The translations under genes were made by a program, and so were the position numbers. Positions 13,244 through 19,392 of a stretch of DNA of 19,392 bases are shown in pieces. The notes beneath the pieces were generated by a model. That model had not been told where the DNA came from. It searched no databases and worked only from the letters and a program-made list of their open reading frames with translations. The number at the start of each line of letters is the position of its first letter. Within the stretch, counting starts at the first letter, position 1. Source of the DNA: Aquificales bacterium. Lineage in GTDB: Bacteria; Aquificota; Aquificia; Aquificales; QOAS01. The DNA lies in the NCBI GenBank assembly GCA_027035985.1, contig JALVTI010000150.1, forward strand, positions 1 to 19,392, written 5' to 3'.

Positions 13244-13921
13244 ATGCTCAATAGACCCTACACGATTATCACCTCCGAGGTTACGGTCGACGGAAAACTC
13301 ACCCTCTACAAGGGGGCTTCCTCCAAGGAACTGATGACCCTTATGGATATAGAGGCTTACAAGTATCTCCACCAGATAAGGGCTAAGGTCGACGCCATAA
13401 TGGTCGGTTGCGAAACCGTTAGAACCGACAACCCCTCCTTAACAGTTAGGTATGTCGAAGGTAAAAATCCCATAAGAATAATCCCCTGCGGGAGCGGGAA
13501 TATACCGACCGACGCCAATATCTTTTCCAAGGACGCCGAAACCTGGATTTTGACCACCAACAGGATGCCGGAGGAGACCCGCAGGGCTATAGAGGAAAAG
13601 GGACACAAAGTTTTCGTCTTCGACGGTGATAGGCTGGACTTCAAGGAACTCTGGAAGTTCCTTTACGAAAAGGGTATCAGGAGCATCCTCGTGGAAGGCG
13701 GTTCGACCGTAAACTGGCAACTGGTTAAAAACCATCTGGTGGACGAGATAAGGCTTATACACCTCCCCGTTATAGTGGGGGGAGAGGATATTCCCACTTT
13801 GGTAGGAGGGGAAGGTTTTAAATCCCTATCGAAGTTGTTGCATTTAAGGCTTAGGGCTCACTTCGTGAGGGGAAGGCAACTTATCACCGAATGGGAGGTG
13901 GTCAAGAGCAAAAGGGACTGA
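13244..13921 (+). CDS. RibD C-terminal-type reductase (archaeal-type diaminopyrimidine reductase)
   Basis: A 225-residue protein consisting only of the RibD_C dihydrofolate-reductase-like domain, without the N-terminal deaminase of bacterial RibD. Motifs are SEVTVDGKLT (11-20), VGCETVRTDNPSLTVRY (54-70) and ILVEGGSTVNWQLV (148-161), followed by LPVIVGGEDIPTLVGG. The length equals archaeal 2,5-diamino-6-ribosylamino-pyrimidinone 5'-phosphate reductase (RIB7/ArfC type), which makes the ribityl side chain in riboflavin synthesis using NAD(P)H. ATG 13244 is chosen because the protein then begins MLNRPYTIITSE, like family members; a frame open from TTG 13202 adds only non-family residues. dxr follows 30 bases later, so the two are probably cotranscribed. 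No clear Shine-Dalgarno. Confidence 0.85.
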   Translation: MLNRPYTIITSEVTVDGKLTLYKGASSKELMTLMDIEAYKYLHQIRAKVDAIMVGCETVRTDNPSLTVRYVEGKNPIRIIPCGSGNIPTDANIFSKDAETWILTTNRMPEETRRAIEEKGHKVFVFDGDRLDFKELWKFLYEKGIRSILVEGGSTVNWQLVKNHLVDEIRLIHLPVIVGGEDIPTLVGGEGFKSLSKLLHLRLRAHFVRGRQLITEWEVVKSKRD

Positions 13922-13951
13922 TTTAGGTCTCCTTTAACCTTATTCCTTTTA

Positions 13952-15091
13952 ATGGAAAGTCTCGCCCTTCTGGGCTCCACCGGGTCGATAGGAACCCAAA
14001 CGCTCGATTTGGTCTCCCGCTTTCCCGACCGCTTTAGGGTTGTCCTGCTCTCCGCCCGCAGGGCTTCGAAAAAACTGCTCGAGCAGGCGAGGCGTTTCAA
14101 TCCCTCTTTCGTAATAACGGAGGAAACCCCACCCGAAGGGTGGGCAAAAAGCCTTCCGAAAAATACCAAACACCTAACCGGCTTGGAGGGGCTTGCCGAG
14201 GCGCTAGAGGAGACCCGCCCCGATAGGGTTTTAAACGCCATAAGCGGTATTTACGGAACTGAACCGACCTTTTTGGTGTTGGAAAAGACCGACTCCCTCC
14301 TCCTGTTGGCGAATAAGGAGAGCGTCCTCGCGGCGGGGGAATTCCTAAAACCCCACCTCAAGAGGGTTATACCTGTCGACAGCGAACACAACGCGGTTTT
14401 TCAAATTTTGGAAAACCTCCCGAGGGAGGCGGTTAAAAAGATTTACCTAACCGCGTCGGGGGGTCCCTTTTTCGGAAAAACCTTAAGGGAGCTTGAAGAG
14501 GTTTCACCCGAGGAGGCTCTGAAACACCCCCGCTGGAGGATGGGAAAGAAGATAACGGTCGACAGCGCCACCCTCATGAACAAGGGATTTGAGGTTATAG
14601 AGGCTAAATATCTGTTCGGTATCCCCCTAAGGGATATAGAGGTGGCGGTTCACCCCCAAAGTGCGGTGCACGGTATGGTAGAGACCGTCGACGGGGGTAT
14701 TTTTGCGCTTATGTCCCCCACCGACATGCGGTTTCCCATTCACCACGCCCTCTTTTACCCCGAAAGGGTGGAAATCCCCCTAAGGAGTTTGGATATCTTC
14801 TCCCTCCAAAGGTTGGAATTTTTCAAACCGGACACCGAAACCTTTAGGTGTTTGGAACTGGCATACCGCTACGGGGAGAGGGGTCTGCCCCACACCGCCC
14901 TTTTGGTGGGCGCAGACGAGGGGGCGGTCGAACTCTTCCTAAAGGGGGAGCTCAAGTTTACCCAAATACCCGACCTAATAGAGGAGGTAGTCGAAAGGTT
15001 GGCTCCCCTTTACGGGGAGGTGAAGAGGGAGGATATCCCCCAATTGGTCAGAAGAGCTTACGAAGAAGCCCTAAAGGGGTTGAAAGATTAA
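13952..15091 (+). CDS. dxr: 1-deoxy-D-xylulose 5-phosphate reductoisomerase
   Basis: A 379-residue protein of normal length. It has the NADPH-binding GSTGSIGTQTLD (8-19), LANKESVLAAGE (119-130), the metal-binding PVDSEHNAVFQ (Asp143, Glu145), the flexible-loop TASGGPFF (167-174), HPRWRMGKKITVDSATLMNK (192-211) followed by Glu214, and HPQSAVHGMVE. It converts DXP to 2-C-methyl-D-erythritol 4-phosphate, the first committed step of the MEP isoprenoid pathway, in the cytoplasm with a divalent metal. It shares a likely transcript with the upstream reductase; both enzymes supply cofactor or lipid precursors. The ATG lacks a Shine-Dalgarno, but the family motif starts right at the N-terminus. Confidence 0.98.
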   Translation: MESLALLGSTGSIGTQTLDLVSRFPDRFRVVLLSARRASKKLLEQARRFNPSFVITEETPPEGWAKSLPKNTKHLTGLEGLAEALEETRPDRVLNAISGIYGTEPTFLVLEKTDSLLLLANKESVLAAGEFLKPHLKRVIPVDSEHNAVFQILENLPREAVKKIYLTASGGPFFGKTLRELEEVSPEEALKHPRWRMGKKITVDSATLMNKGFEVIEAKYLFGIPLRDIEVAVHPQSAVHGMVETVDGGIFALMSPTDMRFPIHHALFYPERVEIPLRSLDIFSLQRLEFFKPDTETFRCLELAYRYGERGLPHTALLVGADEGAVELFLKGELKFTQIPDLIEEVVERLAPLYGEVKREDIPQLVRRAYEEALKGLKD

Positions 15092-15137
15092 AAAAACACT
15101 TTTTGGTCTATTTCCCTTTCACCCCCAAAGGGCAAAC

Positions 15138-15166
15138 TTGAAATATTTCCCGAAAGGGGTCAGAAT
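15138..15166 (+). promoter_or_regulatory. Candidate promoter for rplU-rpmA
   Basis: TTGAAA (15138-15143), a 17-base spacer and CAGAAT (15161-15166) lie 39 bases before the L21 start, in the only gap between dxr and the ribosomal genes. The -35 matches at 5 of 6 positions and the -10 at 4 of 6. Confidence 0.45.
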
Positions 15167-15205
15167 AAACTTATTTGGTTTACCAACCGAAACGGAGGAA
15201 TGGAG

Positions 15206-15502
15206 ATGTATGCCGTTATCAAAACCGGTGGAAAGCAGTACAGGGTAGAGGTGGGAAACAAACTGAAGGTTGAGAAATTGAACGCCAACGTGGGCGACAC
15301 CGTCGAGTTCGACGCGCTTATGGTGCGCGATGATGAGGGCAACGTTCATGTCGACAAGGGCAAGGTGGTAGCCGAGGTTAAAGCCCACGGTCTCGGCAAA
15401 AAGGTCGTGGTATTTAAATACAGACCTAAGAAAAACTACCGCAGGTGGAAGGGACATAGACAACCTTTCACAGAGATTGAGATAAAGGAAATCAAACTTT
15501 AA
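15206..15502 (+). CDS. rplU: 50S ribosomal protein L21
   Basis: A 98-residue protein beginning MYAVIKTGGKQYRVE, the classic L21 start. It also has VGDTVEFDALMV, VVAEVKAHGLGKKVVVFKYR and the KNYRRWKGHRQPFTEIEI signature near the C-terminus. L21 binds 23S rRNA in the large subunit. The ATG at 15206 is preferred over the one at 15200 because GGAGG lies 7 bases upstream of it and the family sequence begins there. It is paired with rpmA 21 bases downstream, the standard bacterial arrangement. Confidence 0.97.
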   Translation: MYAVIKTGGKQYRVEVGNKLKVEKLNANVGDTVEFDALMVRDDEGNVHVDKGKVVAEVKAHGLGKKVVVFKYRPKKNYRRWKGHRQPFTEIEIKEIKL

Positions 15503-15523
15503 TAATCTTTAGGAGGTAGAGCT

Positions 15524-15787
15524 ATGGCGAGCAAGGCGGCCGGAGGTTCGACAAAAAACGGTAGGGATAGTATCTCCAAAAGGTTAGGTGTAAAGAGACA
15601 CGACGGTCAAATAGTCAGGGCGGGCAACATCATCGTCCGCCAGAGGGGAACCAGGATTTACCCCGGCGTAAACGTCGGTATGGGTAGCGATTACACCCTC
15701 TTTGCCAAGGTCGACGGAATAGTGAAGTTCTCCACCAGAAGGGGAAGGAAATACGTCGACGTCCTACCCTTGGAGGAGGGAAAATAA
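15524..15787 (+). CDS. rpmA: 50S ribosomal protein L27
   Basis: An 87-residue protein with the L27 hallmarks SKAAGGSTKNGRDSISKRLG (3-22), GNIIVRQRGTRIYPGVNVG and GSDYTLFAKVDGIVKF. Its N-terminal tail reaches the peptidyl-transferase centre. It starts MASKAAGG, with no Firmicutes-type cleavable N-terminal extension. AGGAGGT precedes the ATG at normal spacing. The usual third gene of this cluster, obgE, is absent: the next gene is convergent. Confidence 0.98.
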   Translation: MASKAAGGSTKNGRDSISKRLGVKRHDGQIVRAGNIIVRQRGTRIYPGVNVGMGSDYTLFAKVDGIVKFSTRRGRKYVDVLPLEEGK

Positions 15788-15794
15788 TCCCTCC
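15775..15794. terminator. Possible shared terminator hairpin between rpmA and the MgtC-like gene
   Basis: GGAGGGA (15775-15781) and TCCCTCC (15788-15794) form a 7-bp stem around AAATAA. The loop holds the rpmA stop codon. There is no long T-tract on either side, so termination is uncertain, but the hairpin lies exactly between two convergent genes. Confidence 0.35.
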
Positions 15795-15800
15795 CTCCTC

Positions 15801-17114
15801 TTAAAGCCACTTCAAAACCATCAGTCCCAACAGGGCGTAAAGGACATTTCCCGCCACCAAAAGGGTTATATATCTCTTTAGCAATTCGCTTCCGAAGATA
15901 TAGGCGTAGAGCGCTTTAAAGAAGTTGTTGGATATCGTCGCGAGCAAAATGCCGGTCAGCACCACCGGGAGGGCGAGCTGCCCCTGCGCGAACATATTGG
16001 TGAGCGCTATGGTTATCGGGTCTACGTCTATAACCCCCGACGTTACGGAGAGGGCTATCAGCCCCTTTTCGCCGAAGTGGGCGTTTAAGAACTTGCCGAG
16101 CACCGAAACGGCGCAGTAAACGAGCGCAAATTCGAAAATCTCACCCCAAGAGAGGGGATTTTTCAACTTTATCCTTTTGCCCAATTGGAGGTCTGTTTCC
16201 CCCTTTAAATCCCCCCTTCGGTAGACGAAAAAACCAATCGCGAGCATTATGAGGAGGAAGGGGATAAAGAGCTCCAGCAGAGGGACAAAGAGCGGCGGGG
16301 CTATTATCGAGGTGAGAACCACCACCCGCACCCCCATAACCGCCCAGGCGACCACTATTCCCAAAAACAAGACCCCGCCAAAGGCGGGGAGTTCCCTCGA
16401 CAGGTTGGCAAAGGCTAAGGTTACCGCGGTGGATGAAACGCTCCCCCCCAGCAGGGCGGTAATCAGGAGGCTCTTAACCAGTCCCCTCGTCTCCCCCTTG
16501 GCGGTGTAGAGCTTTAGGAGGAAGTAACCTAAGAAACTCAAGGAGGAGACTATAACCACAAATTTCCAAACGCTTTTGGGGTTTAGTCCGTAGAGGATTT
16601 CCCTGTCGGGCAATATGGGGTAGAGCAAAACCGCCAAGGTCAGAAATTGGAGTATCAGAAAGATATCCTCCACCTCGAGGTGGGATGCGAAACTCTCCAA
16701 AACCCTCTTGGTTGCCAGGAGGAGGGTTATAACCACCGCAAAAAAGGCGACCTCGTAGTAATACCCGTAATAGACCAAAACCCCCAGGGTGAAGGTTAGA
16801 AAAACCGCCACTTCGGTGGTTATACCGCTGCGCTTTTGGACGCCTATCCAGTAGTTTACCGCCGATAGGGACAGCACCCCAAGATAGGAGAGAGCCAAAA
16901 AGTGGGGGTAAAACTTGTCGGAAATCCAAGCCGATAGGGTTCCCAAACCGGCGATGAGGGGAAAGGTTCTTATTCCCGCAAAGACGTCCTGCCCCAACTT
17001 TCCCCTTATCTCCCTCTCTAGACCTATCAGAAACCCCACCAATAGAGACAAGAGAAATTTGAACTCAATAGAGGTAGCAAGTTTAATAAAATGTTTAGAG
17101 AATAGCTCACCCAT
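15801..17114 (-). CDS. MgtC/SapB-type membrane protein with DUF4010 domain
   Basis: A 437-residue polytopic membrane protein with about twelve predicted segments. The MgtC/SapB signature is at the N-terminus: LVGFLIGLEREIRG (25-38) and AGIRTFPLIAGLGTL (46-60). The C-terminal half is DUF4010-like, with SLLITALLGGSVSSTAVTLA (215-234) and a conserved SGVIDVDPITIALTNM segment. MgtC family members affect Mg2+ homeostasis or ATP synthase in pathogens. The function of the long DUF4010 form in free-living thermophiles is not established, and transport is only inferred. The ATG has just a weak AGAGAG upstream. It converges on rpmA and diverges from the next gene across 54 bases. Confidence 0.87.
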   Translation of the reverse strand: MGELFSKHFIKLATSIEFKFLLSLLVGFLIGLEREIRGKLGQDVFAGIRTFPLIAGLGTLSAWISDKFYPHFLALSYLGVLSLSAVNYWIGVQKRSGITTEVAVFLTFTLGVLVYYGYYYEVAFFAVVITLLLATKRVLESFASHLEVEDIFLILQFLTLAVLLYPILPDREILYGLNPKSVWKFVVIVSSLSFLGYFLLKLYTAKGETRGLVKSLLITALLGGSVSSTAVTLAFANLSRELPAFGGVLFLGIVVAWAVMGVRVVVLTSIIAPPLFVPLLELFIPFLLIMLAIGFFVYRRGDLKGETDLQLGKRIKLKNPLSWGEIFEFALVYCAVSVLGKFLNAHFGEKGLIALSVTSGVIDVDPITIALTNMFAQGQLALPVVLTGILLATISNNFFKALYAYIFGSELLKRYITLLVAGNVLYALLGLMVLKWL

Positions 17115-17168
17115 TGTTCTCTCTTATTTTTGCAAACGCAGGATTTTTTGCTAATTTAATTTCATAAA

Positions 17169-17564
17169 ATGAGAGGCGGTTTAAAGCTCGATTTTCTTTT
17201 TTTAACCGATTACGAAAAGTGGAAGAGGTATGCCGAACAGATTAAGAGTCAATTTTTTGTAAAGGTTAGTAAAATTGCCTCTTCCGTCGATTGGAAGCTA
17301 CACTATGCCTTCTTCAAACCCACCGTCCCCGCCGAAGAGGAGCTGAAAACTTTCCTCAAAGAGGTTGAAGAGGTTAAGAAAAACTTGGAATTCCTCAAGA
17401 GGAATTTCAAACCCCACAATCCCCACCTCCTAAAGGTTATGGAAGATAGGCTGAACCACATTGTGGAGGAATACAAAAAATATCCCTTCTCCGACAGAAA
17501 AAGTTTCTTCCAGGCGAGGTTGAACTTTATAAAAAGTTCCATCAATAAATGCTTTGTGGGATAA
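17169..17564 (+). CDS. Small helical protein of unknown function
   Basis: A 131-residue Lys/Glu-rich protein, predicted to be largely alpha-helical, with a coiled-coil-prone stretch at 56-80 (EEELKTFLKEVEEVKKNLEF) and a conserved-looking HNPHLLKVMEDRLN (83-96). No signal peptide or membrane segment. I do not recognise a family. It lies directly upstream of rnhC with a 10-base gap and the same direction, so it is likely cotranscribed and may act with RNase HIII. No Shine-Dalgarno precedes the ATG. It diverges from the MgtC-like gene over an A/T-rich 54-base spacer that must hold both promoters. Confidence 0.65.
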   Translation: MRGGLKLDFLFLTDYEKWKRYAEQIKSQFFVKVSKIASSVDWKLHYAFFKPTVPAEEELKTFLKEVEEVKKNLEFLKRNFKPHNPHLLKVMEDRLNHIVEEYKKYPFSDRKSFFQARLNFIKSSINKCFVG

Positions 17565-17574
17565 AAATTCCTCT

Positions 17575-18393
17575 ATGAACAAAGTTCTCAAATTTCCCCT
17601 TTCCTTTTCCCGACAATTGGAGGAAAAACTCCAAAAATTGGGTTTCGAAAAAGAGGAAAATCCCAATGTGGTTTTCTCCTATAAAGGAAACAACTTAAAG
17701 GTGGTTTTTTATCCCACGGGAACACTCCTGATACAGGGAAAAGGAGACCATCAAAAATTGGTTGAGGCGTTGGTCGAAGACCTACAATTGGAAACCGACT
17801 ACATCGGAACCGACGAGGCGGGTAAGGGGGATTTATTTGGACCCCTTGTTGTGTGCGGTTTCGCTTTTACCCGAAAGGTGGCTAAGGAAGTTTTAAAAAT
17901 CGGTGTAAGGGACTCCAAAAGTGTCCCTTCCGAAAGTCTTGAAAAACTGGCAGAGGAACTGATAAACTTCCAACACCATAAGTGTGTGGTGATAAATCCG
18001 GAAACCTATAACGGGCTTTATAAAAGGCTTCAAAATCTCAACAAGATAATGTCCCTCGCCCACGCAAACGCAATAGACGCCCTGTTTTTAGAACACAACT
18101 TACCCAAAGCTATTGTGGACAGATTTATGAGGGGTAGCTATATCGATTGCTACATCAATGCCCCCATCGAGGTCGTGGAGGAAATAAAGGCGGAGAACTA
18201 CCCGGGGGTGGCGGCGGCTTCAATAATAGCCCGATATCTCTACCTACGCGAACTGAAAAAACTATCCCGCGCAGCGGGGATAAATCTTCCCCCCGGAAGT
18301 GGAAACGAAGCAAAAAGGGTTTTTCAAGAATTACGTTCAAAGTTGGAACAAAGGGAGTTGAGAAAATTCGCCAAGCTACACTTTAAGGTTTGA
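17575..18393 (+). CDS. rnhC: Ribonuclease HIII
   Basis: A 272-residue protein counted from the ATG at 17575. A TTG at 17554 in the same frame would overlap the upstream gene and adds no family sequence. Residues 1-70 form the TBP-like N-terminal substrate-binding domain of RNase HIII. The catalytic domain has GTDEAGKGDLFGPLVV (Asp80, Glu81), VRDSKSV (Asp113) and VDRF (Asp182). The GKGD variant of the motif distinguishes HIII from HII. It degrades RNA in RNA-DNA hybrids and removes ribonucleotide stretches. The gene ends one base before the convergent yicC stop, leaving no room for a separate terminator. Confidence 0.93.
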   Translation: MNKVLKFPLSFSRQLEEKLQKLGFEKEENPNVVFSYKGNNLKVVFYPTGTLLIQGKGDHQKLVEALVEDLQLETDYIGTDEAGKGDLFGPLVVCGFAFTRKVAKEVLKIGVRDSKSVPSESLEKLAEELINFQHHKCVVINPETYNGLYKRLQNLNKIMSLAHANAIDALFLEHNLPKAIVDRFMRGSYIDCYINAPIEVVEEIKAENYPGVAAASIIARYLYLRELKKLSRAAGINLPPGSGNEAKRVFQELRSKLEQRELRKFAKLHFKV

Positions 18394-18394
18394 T

Positions 18395-19267
18395 TTATTC
18401 AATATTTGCCACCTGTTGCTTTATTTTGTCTATGGCGGTTTTCATTTCCACATGTATGGGAAAGAGGTCGGGCAACTTATTACCCATAGTGTTTACTTCC
18501 CTCAACATCTCTTGGGCTATAAATTCGAGTTTCTTCCCTATGGGGGCACCCTTTTGCAATTCCTTCCTAAAGAGGTCTATATGACTTTTCAACCTTTGGA
18601 TTTCTTCGTTTATATCCATTTTCTCCAAGAGAAGTTTTAATTCATTTGCAACCAAAGGATTTTCACTACTTTTTAACAGCTCTTGAGCCCTTTGGAGCAG
18701 TTTTTCCTTATGTTTTTGAACCAATGTTGGGGCAACCGCCTTAACCTTTTCCAAGAGACTTTCCAAAGTTTGGAGTTGATTTTCTATATCCCTTACAAGG
18801 TTATTTCCTTCTTCGATTTTGCTCTTAATGAAATCCGAAAGCGCTTTGTCCAATATTCCAAAAAATAGAGTCTTAAATTCCTCGCTTTCCACGTAATTTT
18901 CCTCCGAAACGGCGGGATTGTAGAATTTCATAGCCAATTGGAGTGTCAAATCGTCGGAAATGCTAAGCCCCAACTTTCGGGTAGCGGTGAGAATTTCGTC
19001 CACGATATCCCCTAAATCCCCAATCCTTACAGAGGGTTTTACCTTAAAAAACTCCAGCTGAACCGATACCGAAACCGTTCCTCTGTGAACCAGCCGCTTC
19101 ACGGCGTCGCGAATTTCCCTCTCATAAACTATCAACTCCTTCGGGAGACGGGTCGATATCTCCAATCCCTTACCGTTGACAGACCTTATAAGAACCACCA
19201 ACTTGAGGTTTTCGTCCTTGTAATAAGCCTTACCGAAGCCGGTCATACTCCTCACTTGTTCACCCAT
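18395..19267 (-). CDS. yicC: YicC family endoribonuclease
   Basis: A 290-residue protein of usual length. The N-terminal YicC_N domain begins RSMTGFGKAYY (6-16) and includes RSVNGKGLEISTRLP (28-42), close to the family's SVNHRxLdi motif but with Gly-Lys in place of His-Arg. The C-terminal DUF1732 domain has KLEFIAQEMLREVNTMGNK (246-264). YicC proteins are RNases reported to act in sRNA and mRNA turnover. Start: ATG 19267 has no Shine-Dalgarno, whereas GTG 19255 would give the typical MRSMTGFG N-terminus and follows GGGTGA by 4 bases. Either is possible. A second RNA-processing gene, rnhC, is its convergent neighbour, probably by coincidence. Confidence 0.92.
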   Translation of the reverse strand: MGEQVRSMTGFGKAYYKDENLKLVVLIRSVNGKGLEISTRLPKELIVYEREIRDAVKRLVHRGTVSVSVQLEFFKVKPSVRIGDLGDIVDEILTATRKLGLSISDDLTLQLAMKFYNPAVSEENYVESEEFKTLFFGILDKALSDFIKSKIEEGNNLVRDIENQLQTLESLLEKVKAVAPTLVQKHKEKLLQRAQELLKSSENPLVANELKLLLEKMDINEEIQRLKSHIDLFRKELQKGAPIGKKLEFIAQEMLREVNTMGNKLPDLFPIHVEMKTAIDKIKQQVANIE

Positions 19268-19379
19268 TAAGGTTTTAATATGCTTTTTAATGCCGAAAAA
19301 TGGATTCCAAGATTTAGAAACAACCTTTATGCGGTATCATTAATAAACTTCAAAACAACAAAAAACGGAGGTAAAAATA

Positions 19380-19392
19380 ATGCCCTTCAAAT
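19380..19392 (+). CDS. First codons of a gene cut by the right edge
   Basis: An ATG at 19380, 9 bases after CGGAGG, begins MPFK before the window ends. The strong ribosome binding site and the 112-base divergent gap from yicC support a real gene start. The product cannot be identified. Confidence 0.5.

Noticed and set aside
1..19392. CRISPR arrays, tRNA or rRNA genes, phage modules
   Set aside because: No regularly spaced repeats, cloverleaf or rRNA signature, or phage structural genes were seen; gaps between genes are all under about 190 bases.

Overview
The window is densely packed bacterial chromosome with almost no free intergenic space. Most signs point to a thermophilic, probably chemolithoautotrophic member of the Aquificota (Desulfurobacteriaceae-like). 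This is inference and not a database match. The signs are: an anchor-free fumarate reductase of the FrdA/FrdB plus cysteine-rich (CCG) subunit type, as used in reductive TCA metabolism; a stand-alone archaeal-type RibD-C pyrimidine reductase; RNase HIII; arginine codons dominated by AGG; and Lys/Glu-rich proteins. Convergent genes sit so close that two pairs share one TTAA as both stop codons.

Region 1 (1-4000) looks like the edge of an accessory locus. At the left edge, on the minus strand, is a broken transposase-like fragment with an in-frame amber codon. Then comes a small acyl carrier protein gene on the plus strand. It meets, tail to tail, a minus-strand operon encoding a DUF4910/M28-like metallopeptidase-fold protein, an AAC(3)-type N-acetyltransferase, a possible hotdog-fold protein whose start appears frameshifted, and a KAS III-type ketoacyl-ACP synthase. 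A dedicated ACP, a condensing enzyme, a putative hotdog protein and an acetyltransferase together suggest synthesis of an unusual acyl group for a glycan or small molecule. The product cannot be read from the sequence.

Region 2 (4000-8150) holds a small conserved membrane protein, a small very basic protein, the housekeeping sigma factor rpoD (minus), an SLC13/ArsB-type permease (minus) and a coiled-coil protein with a C-terminal membrane anchor. It closes with a strong bidirectional terminator.

Region 3 (8150-13060) is a fumarate reductase locus on the minus strand, in the order frdA, terminator, Uma2-family nuclease-like gene, frdB, rhodanese, CCG subunit. FrdA carries the flavin site. FrdB has one [2Fe-2S] and two four-cysteine [4Fe-4S] motifs. 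The CCG subunit has two cysteine-rich domains and replaces the heme-b membrane anchors.

Region 4 (13060-15800) runs on the plus strand: a RibD-C reductase (riboflavin), dxr (isoprenoid MEP pathway), then rplU and rpmA (ribosomal proteins L21 and L27).

Region 5 (15800-19392) has an MgtC/SapB-DUF4010 membrane protein (minus), a small helical protein of unknown function followed by rnhC (plus), yicC (minus), and the first codons of a plus-strand gene cut by the right edge.
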